Below are positions 1-11,475 of a stretch of 64,000 nt of DNA, one piece after another. Within the stretch, counting starts at the first letter, position 1; every line of letters starts with the position of its first letter. The position numbers and the translations under genes were made by a program. The notes under the pieces are model-generated. The model worked only from the letters and a program-made list of their open reading frames with translations. It was not told the DNA's origin and did not search any database. Origin of the DNA: Gnetum montanum (Eukaryota > Streptophyta > Gnetopsida > Gnetales > Gnetaceae); assembly GCA_015680685.1 (NCBI GenBank), contig MNCI01025574.1, positions 1-64,000 of the forward strand. The letters run 5' to 3'.

Positions 1-17
1 TATTATTTTGAAGTTAT

Positions 18-1260
18 TGTTAAATATTATCCATTGCAAATTTTTTCAAGGAAATGGCTTTTAACTGATTGTGAATCTTTGGACATTTGGAGCATGTATT
101 TTGTTAGGCATGGCCTTGTGAAGGAGTGTTCAAATTTTGGAGGTTTTGGATCCCTTGAATATGTCTTGGAACCTTGGTTGCTTGGATCTTGTTGGATACT
201 TGGACCATTGGAATTGTTGAAATTTGGATTCCACTATGACATGTTGGATTAATGGTCCATTTGTATTTGAGTCCATTCATCATCAATGTCAATTTGTCAT
301 TGTGAGATGGCTAGATGATGTCATGGTTTGATTGTTTGTTGTGTGTCTGGATGATGGAGCTAGTACAAAGTGTGTGGAAAATTGGGGATGAGGCTCCCTA
401 GAGATGATTTTCTGATTGAACCCCACTGTTAGTGCACTAGTGTGGCTCTTGCTATAGGCCCCATCTAGAAGAAGAGGGTTTTCCATGGCTCATTGGTCTT
501 GTTTGATGCCTTTAGGATGCTAGTGGTGGGTATCCACAAGGACACCCTAGCACTATTTGGGAACCTTGGTGGGGATCCACAAGGACCACCTTGGTTCCAA
601 AATTTGTGGGGATCCATAGGGATAACCTTGATTTATTGAGACTAATAATAAATCTATGCACATGGTAATTTGATATTTTGTTAAAAACTTTTATTTGAAA
701 ATTAGAAAGTATTCATGACAACTAGATAAAAATTGACATTGAGTGTGGTACATGCTAGCCTCCTTATTTGCTCAGCTGATGGGTGGAGTGGAAGGTTATT
801 GGTATTGGACCATTGCGATGGTCAAATGGATTGATCCCAATCTTGATGGATGTTTGTGATGGTCCTATGTTTGGAGTTTCTTTGCATTGATAGATGAATG
901 ACATTGGATTTTTGGCATGTTTGTGATGGATGAATGGGATGTTGTACTGGTTGTATGTTTGGATATGCTTTGCATTATATTGCAAGTTGTGATGCCCTAC
1001 ATAGCCCCCATGAGACCTATCCTTGATTCAGCTGAAAGATGGTGCCAAGGTTACTCACTCAGTGGCAACTGATATTTTTGTTTTATGTACAAATAAGTTA
1101 GGCTAGGAAGAGCATGGAGTACATGTGGTACCTAGGAGATGCTCCTAATACATGTTGAAATTATATGTTATTTGGAATTATAATTTCTATTTCATAAGTA
1201 GATGTATATTAATTTGATTCAGGTGTTTGGTCTTTTATAGTAGAGTTGAATGGATTATGA
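18..1260. repeat. Long direct repeat, copy 1 (about 1.24 kb)
   Basis: This segment is repeated at 3072-4328 with many substitutions and small indels but the same order throughout. Both copies open with a TGTTRRATATTA sequence and stop matching right after TGGATTATGA. Both contain a short C-run (TAGCCCCCATGAGA here, TAACCCCCATGAGA in copy 2) that, read on the minus strand, resembles a polypurine tract next to a possible LTR start (TGTAGGGCATC, 991-1001). One reading is therefore a minus-strand LTR at 18-1001 plus about 260 bp of internal sequence. A plain segmental duplication is equally possible. No coding potential is visible. Confidence 0.6.
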
Positions 1261-1445
1261 GTGATGCTTCCTATGTTGAATGGCCAATTAAGATTATAGA
1301 TTGCATGGTATGTCAACTGTGTAGCAAGTTAGTTTCGATGGTGAAGGTCTTATGCAGTCATCATGGTTCTGAAGAATAAAATTGGAATCTTGAGTTTGAT
1401 ATGTACATAGCCCATCCTAAAATCTTCTAGGAGGATGATTCTTAA
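1260..1445 (+). pseudogene. Ty3/gypsy chromovirus polyprotein tail (chromodomain remnant)
   Basis: One frame reads SDASYVEW, then VKVLCSHHGSEE, a stop at 1377, then NWNLEFDMYIAHPKIF, a stop at 1428, EDDS and a terminal TAA. This follows the usual end of chromovirus polyproteins: a proline/aspartate-serine stretch, the chromodomain core V-K-V-x-W-x-x-H-x-x-E-E-A-T-W-E, and an acidic tail. Trp of the core is Cys here. The frame keeps phase across both stops, so decay is by point mutation. The stop is followed at once by a polypurine tract and a TGTAAC sequence, as expected at the 3' end of a gypsy element. The upstream pol is missing; the sequence is interrupted exactly where the direct repeat ends. 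Confidence 0.65.
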
Positions 1446-1460
1446 GGGGAGGGGGCAGGA
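1444..1460 (+). other. Polypurine tract of decayed gypsy element
   Basis: The G-rich purine run AAGGGGAGGGGGCAGGA directly follows the chromodomain stop codon and directly precedes TGTAAC. This is the standard arrangement of the plus-strand primer site and 3' LTR in Ty3/gypsy elements. Confidence 0.65.
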
Positions 1461-2030
1461 TGTAACAACTTGCATTTTAGTAAAGGTTAATAACCTTTTA
1501 CCTTGTAAGAATAGTTGAGGATGGTTAATAATATGAATATTAATTTTTATATGCATATTTAATTTTTCTTAGGGTATGATAAATTTTTATTACTTATGTT
1601 TACTTATTTTTAGCATTATGCATGATTAATGATTTTTACCTATCATTGGTGTGCACTAACTAGGTGAATGAGTTGTGGTAGGTTTTCATGAAGGCTATGG
1701 GATGGACATGGTATGGCTATGATGGCAATGATGGCATGACATGTGATTTATTAAAGTAATTTGTAATTTTAATATTACTTTGGTTATTTCTTAGATTAAA
1801 GGAGAGAAAGATGGATGAGTCATATGGATCTTGGAGGTAGATGAGAAAGGATAGCTAGGTCACATGGGTTGGAGGTAGATGAAGTAGGAAATAAGTCTTT
1901 AAATACCACGTACTTCCTTAATCCAAAGTATTCTTGGTCTCTTAGATCTTGGATTGGACGACTTCCTAGTTAGATGATTGTTACAAGCACAAGGGAGACT
2001 CAAGTAATAGAACCTAGCAACATTCCAAGT
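1461..2030 (+). mobile_element. 3' LTR start of the decayed gypsy element (end not resolved)
   Basis: The LTR is inferred from the TGTAACAACTT start right after the polypurine tract. A TTTAAATAC TATA-like sequence lies near 1895. No partner LTR is in the window and I could not place the 3' end; the given end is a guess near the last promoter-like features. Confidence 0.4.
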
Positions 2031-3071
2031 GAGTAATCTTGGCTCCCTTTTCATGGTTGTGTCATTTCATCAAGTTTTTGCATAGATTGGGGTTGGACCT
2101 TTGTTTTAATTGATGTAAAATTTTGTAGGTCTAGTATATTTATGATGTGATATGTTGAAGCATTCTATATATGAATTTTTAGTGGTGTATTTGTTGTTTT
2201 TCTTAATTTAATGTAGTTTCTATGAATCTTGCATTTTAGAGGATTCAAGATGATCTACATAGCTCTTAGTAGAATATTTATATCTCTCTCTATATTTTGA
2301 ATCTAATTACGAAATACATATTGATGGATTCCTAATGAAATTATCTACAACTTTCGTGCAATATGTATATAGAAATTCGTGGTAGATAAGGCGTTATAGG
2401 TCATTCTTTTAATACTATCCAAAATCATAATAATTTTAGTAGGGTCTAGAGTTGCAGTCACATCTTGTTATTGGTTGTAGATCTAGTTTTTTATTTTTTA
2501 TATGTTATAAATATCTCTAATAGGAGCTAGATCCAAGTAGAATCACGGAGAATAAAGCTGTATAGAAAGAGTTATGAGTCCATATTTTAGGGTTGTCTAA
2601 AATTACACAAAAATATAATACAAAGATTCATATATTAATAACTTTGTATCTGTACTGTGTTTTCTCTTATAATTGTTATGAGACTTAGCCTTAGATGTTA
2701 CGTTCACAACAGAAGTAGAATTATTTCAAAAGGTTTTATTTTTATGTTGTTATTAGTGATTTACTATTAGACACTCATTCTATCTCTAGTTCTAATTACC
2801 TGTAATGTTCAATTGATATCTATTGCTATGAATCATTAATTTTTTAAATACGTTTATAGTACCTAGGTATGGATATTAGCTTTTAGATGAATCATTAATT
2901 ATGAGAAAATTCATAAGGAGGTATGAGTTATGGGAGTTTCATTTATGGCTGTCCAGTTTACTTAATATCTAGTAAATCATAATTTGAGAAGTTGAATTCT
3001 AGTGATGTTGGTAGATGTGAATCATTTTCTATTTTTGGTTTTTGTGTTGCTACATCTTCTTTAGGATTTAT
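2031..3071. other. Unassigned AT-rich sequence
   Basis: No open frame, repeat or structural signal was recognised here. It may include the end of the gypsy LTR and sequence older than both flanking repeats. Confidence 0.4.
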
Positions 3072-4328
3072 TGTTGGATATTACCCATTGAAAACTGTTG
3101 AAAGGATTTTGGTTTTAATTGATTGAAAAATCTTTGGACATTTGGGACATGTATTTTATTAAGCATTGTCTTGTAAATGACTGTTGAAATTTTTGAGGTT
3201 TTGGGTCCCTTGAATATGTCTTGGAACCTTTGTTGATTGGATCTTGTTGGATACTTGGGATCATTGGAATTGTTGAAATTGGAATTACACTATGACATGG
3301 TGTATTGATGGTCCATTTGTTGTTGAGTGCCTCCACCATCAATGTCAGTTTTCAATTATGAGATGGTTGGATGATGTCATGGTTTGATTGTTTATTGTGT
3401 GTTTGGATGATGGAGCTAGCATCGAGTATGTAGCTGGTTGGAAATGAGGCTCTTTGGAAATGATTTTTTGATTGACCCCCACTATCAGTGCACTAGTGTG
3501 GCTCTTTCTATAGGCCCCATTTAGCAGGAGAGGGTGATCCATGGCTCATTGGTCTTGTTTGATGCCTCCAGAACACTAGTGGTGGGTATCCATAGGGACA
3601 CCCTAGCACTAGTATGTTTGGAAACCTTGGTAGGAATCCAAAGGAGCCACCTTGGTTCAAATCTTGATGGGGATCCACAAATTCCACCTTGATTCATTGA
3701 GACTAATAGTAAATCCATGTGCATGATAATATGATATTTTGTTGAAAACTTTGTTTTGGAAATTAGAAAGTATTCATAGCAACTTGATACACATTAACAT
3801 TGAGTGTGGTGCATGCTAGCCTCCTTGTTTTCTCGGTTGATGGGGTGGAGTGGACAATTGTTGGTATTGGACTATTGTTATGGTCAAATGGATTGATCCC
3901 AATCTTGATGGATGTTTGTAATGGCTGTGTTTTTAGATATTCTTTGCATTGATAGATGTATGGCATTGGATTTTTGGCATTCTTGTGATGAATGATATGG
4001 GATGTTATAGTGGTTGTATATTTGGATATGCTTTGCTTTGATTATTTTGTAGGTTACCATGTCCTACCTAACCCCCATGAGACTTGTCCTTGATTTAGAT
4101 AGAAGATGGTGCCAAGGTTACTCACCTAGCAATAGCTAATATTTTTGTTTTGTGTCGAGATACTTCAGGCTAGGAAGAGCATGGAGTACATGTGGTACCA
4201 AGGAGATGCTCTTAATACAAGATGAAATTATATGTTATTTGGAATTATAATTGCTATTTCATAAGTAGATGTATATTAATTTGATTTACATGTTTTGTCT
4301 TTTATAGTAGAGTTGTATGGATTATGAA
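3072..4328. repeat. Long direct repeat, copy 2 (about 1.26 kb)
   Basis: This copy matches 18-1260 from TGTTGGATATTACCC to TGGATTATGA. The offset between copies is about 3.06 kb. No tRNA primer site is visible below 3072, so the two copies do not look like the 5' and 3' LTRs of one element. They are better explained as two related 3' ends or as a tandem duplication. Confidence 0.6.
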
Positions 4329-4648
4329 CGAGAACTTATCATATTTTTTTTATGTAAAATGTTAAGATTTCTTATGTAAGATATTTTGGATAAGATAATT
4401 ATGAAATTTAAAATGTCATTGATGTAAGATTTCTTTTAGTGCATGCTTATAATTTCAATTATTAGTATATAGATTCATCTTAATATTAAAAGATATAATT
4501 TGTTTCCATTATCTTGTCTTTTAATCTCTTCTTCTTCTTGGTCATGGCTTAACCATAGTTCCTTTCATTGCATTAGAATGAAATAATTTCATTACTCTAC
4601 CATGATCAACAATTATCTGTTTTACCCCATGTAATGTTTTTCGTCCTA

Positions 4649-4680
4649 AGGGTGAAAAGGAGGGTGTTACAATACTTTTA
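4649..4680 (+). other. Possible polypurine tract and LTR start
   Basis: The purine run AGGGTGAAAAGGAGGG (4649-4664) is followed by TGTTACAAT at 4665, in the same geometry as the PPT/LTR junction at 1444-1461. No coding remnant was recognised upstream, so the call rests on this junction alone. Confidence 0.3.
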
Positions 4681-5157
4681 TGGTTCTTATGTTTCTCTTT
4701 ATAACCTCATTTCCCATACATTCATTGATTTTAATTGAAGTTCTTTTCCGTATAAAATTGTTTAAAAAGATCCTTTATTCTATTGTGGAAATTCTAGTTG
4801 GAACTAAAGTTTGAAACACCTTAATTCTTTTTTTATTATGATAACTAATAAGCAATCATACGCGTGGAATCTAGCATGTATGGATAAGGTCAACTTGTCG
4901 TTAAGAGTTTTTACGTTTGCAAATTTATTATCAAATTGGATATAAGAACAAATAGACCAGCCTTACATGCTGGGCATAGATAAAGACTTTGATGCACTTG
5001 ACATCTATTACAAAGTTAAGACATTCCGACTTCACCCTCCACGCAGAAAGCTCCTTTGGCGGTGGAGTCGCAATTATTTTTCCTTTACGGTTTACACGAA
5101 AACTAAACAAATAACAAATACACCAAATTAATATGTATGCATATATTATCTTTCGTG

Positions 5158-5163
5158 TTTATT
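5158..5163 (-). terminator. Poly(A) signal AATAAA for the pectin methylesterase gene
   Basis: A canonical AATAAA hexamer on the minus strand lies 18 nt past the stop codon. It is close to the stop, which would give a short 3' UTR; other A-rich near-matches lie further down (around 5070-5080). Confidence 0.4.
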
Positions 5164-5180
5164 CGAACGGTCGGCCATCG

Positions 5181-6770
5181 TCAGAGTCCCCAAATGTAGG
5201 GGACGCCAGTGGAGGGCAGCCACGAGTCGCCGGAGATGAAATTCGAAACACTAAACTGCGATGCCGTGGACGCCGACGTAATAACATGGTATCCCTTCCA
5301 CGCAACGCGCCCGGAGGTGTCTGCGCCGGGGCCGAAATTCGCGTACTCGCCATAGTACAACGTATCCAGCGCAAAATCTCCATCCCACACATGCCATCCC
5401 ACGGGATCAATAAACGAACCCAATGATGACAACATAAACACAGTCCTCGAATACTTCTGCCACGGCCGTCCCAGGTACGCCTTGGCCGAACCCAGCGACT
5501 CGGCCGCCCAGACGTTCGATCGGTGGACCGAAATCCCCGTATTCTGATTCGGGTCAGTGCGTCCCTGCGCCGTGACGACGATATACTGCCCTTTCAGCGG
5601 CTGCCGTGCCAGAATATTGCAGCTCTGGAGCACCGCCGCGGCGTTCCCGAAAATGAAATCGATGGTGCCGTAGATGTTGCAGTTCTTGTAAAACTGCCGG
5701 AGCGAGAACGTGTACAGCGTGTCCTGGTACCCCTCAATGGAGCAGTTGTAGATTACGGACTTGTCGGCACAGAGCAGCAGAGCTACGGCCTGGAACTTCG
5801 CAGCGCCGGCTGTGTTCCGGAACGTCATATCCCGTGCCAGAAATCCGGCGCCGCAGGCAATGACGGTGGAGGAATTGTAAGTTGTGCTGCCGTCCTGGAC
5901 GTTCTTGCTGCCGGTGATGATGGTGCTGCCGGCGCCGTCGCCGACGAAGGTGATATTCGTGAGATTGGAACGCACCTTGACCTGCTCCGAGTACGTTCCG
6001 GCCTTGATGTAGATCACGTACCTGGATTTGCTGTTTGTGGGTGCGGCGTCCAGGGCGGCCGAGATGGTGGTGTAGTTGCCGGAGCCGTCCTGAGCGACAA
6101 CGACGTTGGCGGAGGAATTGGTCGGCAGAGACGCGGTCTGCAACAAACGTCGGTCTCCCTTGGAAACCCAACGTGGAAATCCCTCGTCATCCACGGACGT
6201 CGTTTCTTGCCAGAGCAGTCGCCGTCTCCGCCGGCTCTCCCCGTCGGCGTAGAAGGACAGTGCATTACTGATCATCTCCGAAGCGTTGGCAGTTGCACTG
6301 AGCAGCTGCGCTTTGAAGGGAGAGTCGGGGCAGTTGAGGTCGGAGAAACCGGCAGCGCAGGTGGCCATGTTTGTGAGTGCGGCGCTCAGATATACTGGGA
6401 TTGTGTGGTCGGATCGCAGGGATGCGACGGAGGCGCAGATTCTGAGATGGGAAAGCGATTCTTGGATGAGTTCAACGCAGTCGGCCAAGGCAGTGCGCTC
6501 GGCGGATGTGGGAACATGGATTTTGGGGAGGGTAATGGCGGTGGAGTTGCAGCGAGAGATTTCAGTGAATGTGGCTCTAATTGACGGCATCAACATGTGG
6601 CCTGCTTTTGCTCCTGCTGTGCCGGAGTTGTGGTTGCGGAAGGCATCCATGCAGCGTTTTGGGTAACGGGTTTTGCTACACTCGCGTATGAGAAAGTCTG
6701 GTAGGGAGCTCTCCGCCGCTGTGCAAAAACTCAGCAGGCAGCTGACTGCTATCGCTAACACCAATCTCAT
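5181..6770 (-). CDS. Pectin methylesterase with N-terminal inhibitor-like pro-region (type I PME, EC 3.1.1.11)
   Basis: The 529-residue product should de-esterify cell-wall homogalacturonan, releasing methanol and free carboxylates. Residues 1-20 form a signal peptide. Residues about 25-172 match the PMEI pro-region, with the Cys31-x8-Cys40 pair and Cys98/Cys138. Two basic RRLL processing sites follow (about 183-186 and 207-210; the first sits in a run of five Arg), where a subtilase would free the enzyme. The catalytic domain (about 222-529) has GxYxE (GTYSEQ), Q327 in QAVAL, Q349-D350 in QDTL, D371 in DFIFG, and R435/W437 in LGRPW, so all key residues are present. Odd features are LYTFS where most homologues have LYxHS, and LLL after QAVA. 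The frame is uninterrupted, with no intron. The start is the only in-frame ATG after an upstream stop at 6822-6824. The gene is GC- and CpG-rich, unlike its surroundings. Confidence 0.96.
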   Translation of the reverse strand: MRLVLAIAVSCLLSFCTAAESSLPDFLIRECSKTRYPKRCMDAFRNHNSGTAGAKAGHMLMPSIRATFTEISRCNSTAITLPKIHVPTSAERTALADCVELIQESLSHLRICASVASLRSDHTIPVYLSAALTNMATCAAGFSDLNCPDSPFKAQLLSATANASEMISNALSFYADGESRRRRRLLWQETTSVDDEGFPRWVSKGDRRLLQTASLPTNSSANVVVAQDGSGNYTTISAALDAAPTNSKSRYVIYIKAGTYSEQVKVRSNLTNITFVGDGAGSTIITGSKNVQDGSTTYNSSTVIACGAGFLARDMTFRNTAGAAKFQAVALLLCADKSVIYNCSIEGYQDTLYTFSLRQFYKNCNIYGTIDFIFGNAAAVLQSCNILARQPLKGQYIVVTAQGRTDPNQNTGISVHRSNVWAAESLGSAKAYLGRPWQKYSRTVFMLSSLGSFIDPVGWHVWDGDFALDTLYYGEYANFGPGADTSGRVAWKGYHVITSASTASQFSVSNFISGDSWLPSTGVPYIWGL

Positions 6771-6840
6771 ACTTTCGATGTATCTTCTTAGTTTCTTGGG
6801 TATGCTGATTGATTCTTTGTTTCAGAGCTTGAGCCAGACA

Positions 6841-6848
6841 ATTTATAG
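6841..6848 (-). promoter_or_regulatory. TATA box of the pectin methylesterase gene
   Basis: The minus strand reads TCCTATAAATTG here, about 70 bp upstream of the start codon. This would place transcription start near 6812-6817 and give a 5' leader of about 45 nt. No other core element was identified. Confidence 0.5.
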
Positions 6849-6981
6849 GAAATGTTGCTGCGTTTGTTACGTTGTTACATTAGATTTGGCAGTGGCGTTT
6901 CTGTTAACTAATCAGGCGTTGTGGAAATATCGTTATTCGAAATATTATCTGCAGCAAAAAAACATAATAATGGGAAAATAA

Positions 6982-8130
6982 AAAATCTTAGAAAATGGAG
7001 TGAGAGAGGAACAAGGGAGATCAGTAGGAAAGCAACTTTGCAACTTTTATAACATCTTCAAAACTATAGAGATACCTAGAGATATTTACAAAGATCACAA
7101 GTTCCACACAACAACCTTTACATGAGAGACCATAACCAACCCAAGATGGATTTAAATAGCCAGATCCAAGGTTAAAATAATGGAAACAACAATAATTAAC
7201 TTAGACAGATTATCACTTTTTCTTTTACAACAAGTTTTAGAAATCTTAACTCTTCTTTAGAAAATTCTAAAACTAACAAATGGTAGAAGAGAAAAGTGAA
7301 GTTCAACACAAGTTAACTACAAATTTTGTCTTCACATCTTTGACAATTTTATGTTTTCATACTATGAGGAGGACGAAGCTATCATGTTTGTGTTTGCCCA
7401 AGTAATGATAGTTTAGACAATTGTCACATCAACTAGTGTTGTATTTGAAAACAAGTATTTTTAGTGTGTATGTTAATGTTAAATGTTAAGGGAGATAAAA
7501 AGTTTTTACATGATAGTAGAATTCCTTACACTGAATATGGTAATGTTATAAGATTGTTTGGTACTGTAAAAGTACATAAGTGACATGCTGTAATTTGGTA
7601 AGGCAATAGTGAATAGTCGCAAGTACGGTCGGTCCAACATTAGTGCATTATAGTGTACATTTTCGCTTACACTGTTTATATCCTGATTTTACACAATATT
7701 AGTAATTGATACAATGGAGCATCTGATTTTAGAGTGCAGGGGAATGATTAGATGTCACATTAGTGCACCTTTTATTATTATTTTCTTTAATTTAGACAAT
7801 CTATATCATTGACTTGATTTAAAGATGTTCGAATCACTATTCAAAATCGATGAGATGAATAAACCACCCAAGGAGAAGCAACAACTCAACTTGGAACACG
7901 GTTACATTTGTTCTCTTTAGGATATAATGAAATCTATGATATGGTTGGTGGTCGTTCATCAACATGATGTATGTAAAGATAAAATCATGATGGACAACAT
8001 GATGTTCATTTTACCATTATGCATATTCCATCACACATGTATCAACATGAAGAAATGCTAACTACTTTTCTTTGCAACACAAATTGCGAGAATGGTGCCA
8101 ATTGTAGTCAATTGCAACACATGAAAAATA
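6982..8130. other. Unassigned AT-rich intergenic sequence upstream of the pectin methylesterase gene
   Basis: No coding frame or repeat structure was recognised. CpG density drops sharply compared with the gene. Confidence 0.4.
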
Positions 8131-9865
8131 GGACTTCTAGAGGCCCCTACAAGTTGGTTACTAGATGCACCCCCATGAAGTCTTTGGAAAAAGCTCTCCA
8201 AAAGCAAGTTTGTTCATTGGAAGCTATGATTTGCAAGTATAGATCACTAGAAGCATAATGCTTTTCGAACCTTCCTGCAAGGGCGCTACTACTAGCAATC
8301 CCTCATAGTGTTTAGCTAATATTTCTAGAAATCTTGGGATCCACCAAAAGCATTCATGTATTAGTAAATATGTGCCTTCAATAGTTGGTAGGCTTTTAGA
8401 AGGCCTTGTAGGTTGGCTACTACATGCATCCCCTTGTAGTCTTTAGAAATGTTCAGCAGAAATGCATATGTGCATCGAAAGCTGCAACTTGCAAGTACTT
8501 TCAATTCAATAGAAGAATAACACTTTCTAGAGGATCCTACAAGGGCATTGCTTCTAGCAATCCTTCATAGTGTGTTGTAAAACACTATTGAAAGTCTTAC
8601 ATCCCACTAAAAGCATCTATGCAAGAGTGAATGTGTGCTTTTGGTAGCTAGTAGGCTTCTAAAAGCCTCTAGGAAATGGCTGCTAGATGCACTGCTAACA
8701 TTCTTTGAAAATGTTTGAAGGAAATGTGTATGTGCACTAGAAGCTACATTTTCCAAGAACTTTCAGCTCACATGAGGCATAATGCTTTGCGGAGGGTCCT
8801 ATGAGTACACTGCTACTAGAAGTCCCTTGTAGCATGCTGTAAAATATTGCTAGAATTCTTATGTGCCACTAAAAGCATCCATGCAAGAGTGAATGTGTGC
8901 TTTTGGTAGGTACTAGGATTTCATAAGCCTAAGTAAGATGGTTGCTAGATGCACCCTCTCATAGCTCTTTGAAAAAGTTTAGAGGAAATGTGTATGTGCA
9001 CTAGAAACAATGATTTCCAAGTACTTTTAGCTCACTAGAAGCATAACACTTTCCAGACCTTCCTGTGAGGGCACTGCTACTAGCAATCCCTTGTAGAGTG
9101 CTATAAAATGTTATTGGAAGTCTTACATGCCATTAGAAGCATTGATGCAAGAGCGAGAGTGTGCTTTTAGTAATTAGTAGGCTTTCAGTAGTCTCTGCAA
9201 GATGGATACTAGACACACCCCCTTGCAATCTTTGAAATTGTTTGGAGGAAACATGTATGTGCATCAAAAGTTGTGATTTCCAAGTACTTTTAACTCACCA
9301 AAAGTATAATACTTTTTGAACATTCCTGTAAGGGCATTGCTACTAGAAATCCCTTGTAGTGTGCTATTGAATATTACTAGAAATCTTACATACCACCCAA
9401 AGCGTCAATGCAAGAGTGAATGTATGTTTCCAATAGTTGGTAGGCTTTTGGAAGCTCCTGCGGGTTGGCTGCTAGATGTATCCCCTCACACTCTTTGGAA
9501 ATGTTCAGAGGAAATGTGTACATGCACCAAAAGCTATGATTTCCAGGTACTTTCAAGTCACTAGAATCATAATGCTTTTTGGAGGGTTTTACGAAGGCAT
9601 CATTATTAGTAATGCCTTGTAGTGTTGGGTAAAATATTGTTGAAAGTCTTACGTGCCACTAGAAGCATCGATGTAAGAGTGAATGCATTCGTCTAGTATC
9701 TAGTAGACTTCTAGAAGCCTTTGTGGGATGGTTGCTAGATACATCCCCTTGCAATCTTTAGAAATGTTAAAGAATATGCATATGTGCATTGGAAGCTGCA
9801 TTTTCCAGGTACTTTCAACTCATCAGAAGCATAATGCTTTCCATAGGGTCCTATAAGGGAACTGC
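8131..9865. repeat. Tandem array, monomer about 263 bp, about 6.6 copies
   Basis: The marker phrase around GCATAATGCTTT recurs near 8247, 8510, 8772, 9037, 9300, 9563 and 9825, giving a steady spacing of about 263 bp. Each unit also carries a CTAGATGCACCCCC-like block, a GCAAGAGTGAATGTGTG-like block and several CTAGAAGC motifs, some in the palindromic form CTTCTAGAAG. Copies are strongly diverged, so the array is old. No frame is conserved between units, so this is satellite-like rather than a coding repeat. Confidence 0.85.
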
Positions 9866-10367
9866 AAGTTGCATTAAATCACATTTTTATACTTATTCTA
9901 TGAAAGGTTGCATGATGCAGTAGTTTGTATCAACTTGAAAATATTTTATATTTCATTAATGAACTGAAACAAGAAACTTGAGTTTTATTTGGAAGCATTT
10001 TAGCATTGCAGCTGGTATAAGAGAAGTATCACAAACTAGGTTTGTGTTGATTTTTGAGATGTGTATGGATGTTGATTTTACTTTGCAAGTTGTGTTTGTC
10101 AATTACATGGTTTGTAGATTTTAGATTATAGTTTGAGTTAGCGACCAAAAACGTTTTTTGATAGATGTGAGGAAGATAAGAGCATGTTGGTTTCTAGGAA
10201 GCAACATGACAACAAGAAATACAAGATCCACTAATTGCCCCTTTTTCAAAAAATGAAATAAGATGATTCTATTTTTATGACAGTGCCTTTGCTTGGATAT
10301 ACAAAGAAAGAATGGATGATTTCATTATAGGTGAATAGAGAAATGAAATGCTTCCTTGCAAATATTT
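9866..10367. other. Unassigned sequence; 3' end may be the interrupted start of a MULE transposase
   Basis: Most of the stretch shows nothing recognisable. From about 10300 a plus-strand frame reads KERMDDFIIGE, a stop, RNEMLPCKYFY up to the retroelement insertion point. This fits the N-terminal style of the Mutator-like frame that resumes beyond 17636, so this may be its displaced start. The similarity is weak. Confidence 0.3.
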
Positions 10368-10372
10368 CTATA
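10368..10372. repeat. Target-site duplication CTATA, left copy
   Basis: CTATA directly abuts the TGATGA terminus of the retroelement and recurs exactly at 17632-17636 next to the other terminus. Confidence 0.9.
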
Positions 10373-11293
10373 TGATGAGCAGTGAGGTACCCCTATGCCC
10401 AATCATATGAATCACAAAGTGTTCATGCATGATTTGGCCGAATTTCATGAACTTTATTATTTCTAGTGCACTAGTCCTTTAGGAATTGAGTCTAGCCTTA
10501 AGGTCAATCGTTGTCTTCCCAATTACACTTGTGACTTTCATTGGTATGGTTAAGTGTAATTAAGGCATCTGATTTTTATCATTTTGTGTTTTATAAGTTG
10601 GTACTCAAATGTAGATAAAAGTAATTTGACTAACTAATCTAAATTAACTAATTTAATAGAATTTAACTAATCCTAACATAAGCATCAAATCCCACTTTCT
10701 ATACATGCCCTGAACCCAAGTATCCACTGCTAGGTGACCAAGCGCTATGCTACTAGGCGTACCAAGTGATAACACTACTCAAATTACCAAGCAAATACAT
10801 GTTATGCTTGAAGTGATCATACTTATGTGTGTAATCTATTTAGCTTAATTTCTTCATTAACGTAATAACTGAAAAATAATTAATAACTAGTTGAAAATAT
10901 TAATAAATAACTAAAAAATTTAAATGCATAAATGAAATAGGTAATCTATGTAGAGTGCTGCAAGGTTTATCAGAAATCTCATCTTTATTACCACACACAG
11001 TGTTGTGCTCAAGTACAACAATGCTCGAATAAAGATCTATACACTTAATGACTCCTACTGTAGGCACTTGGGGCAAACATTTTAACTTTAGAATGGAAAA
11101 AACACAAGAGATCCAATGCAACTACAATCTACTTATGTCATAAATGCAGCTGCAAGTGCATACTTATAGCTAACAAATGACACTACATCGACAAGGCCTT
11201 GCCGATGCATGGTAAGATGCATTGACTAAGCTTTGTCGATGAGGCCCAGTTGATGAGGCCTCGTCGATGTAGCCAACTTAACATGACTCATCA
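10373..11293 (-). repeat. 3' LTR of element C (921 bp)
   Basis: This is the direct repeat of 16725-17631. Element-sense termini are TGATGAGT and GCTCATCA. It has a CpG-rich subrepeat block (11186-11277) near its sense start, in the U3 region. The last 40 bp of the sense strand (GTGATTCATATG to CTCATCA) match the LTR end of the element at 37236. Confidence 0.9.
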
Positions 11294-11306
11294 TACCCCC
11301 ATGATT
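11294..11306 (-). other. Polypurine tract of element C
   Basis: The minus strand reads AATCATGGGGGTA immediately before TGATGAG, the start of the 3' LTR. The second element has the equivalent TTGTGGGGGTA. Confidence 0.8.
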
Positions 11307-11475
11307 GAATGAAAACTTGTTCTCAAGTTTTGTTACAAAATTGGAAAGGTATAAAATTATTGACTAACTTTTCTTCACACAAAATAGACTAACTAACTTG
11401 ACAAAAAATGAAGTGTATGGATCAACACATTATAAAAAATGAAGGTGTTCAAGACACAAAATTGAACACCATGAT

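Noticed and set aside
3072-4328. 5' LTR partner of 18-1001 in one element
   Set aside because: No primer site adjoins it, and the shared region extends past the proposed LTR end in both copies, so they are not a 5'/3' pair.
5523-6584. 353-codon open frame on the plus strand
   Set aside because: It is antisense to the pectin methylesterase, whose high GC leaves few stop codons in other frames; it has no domain of its own. The same holds for other long frames inside 5133-6770.
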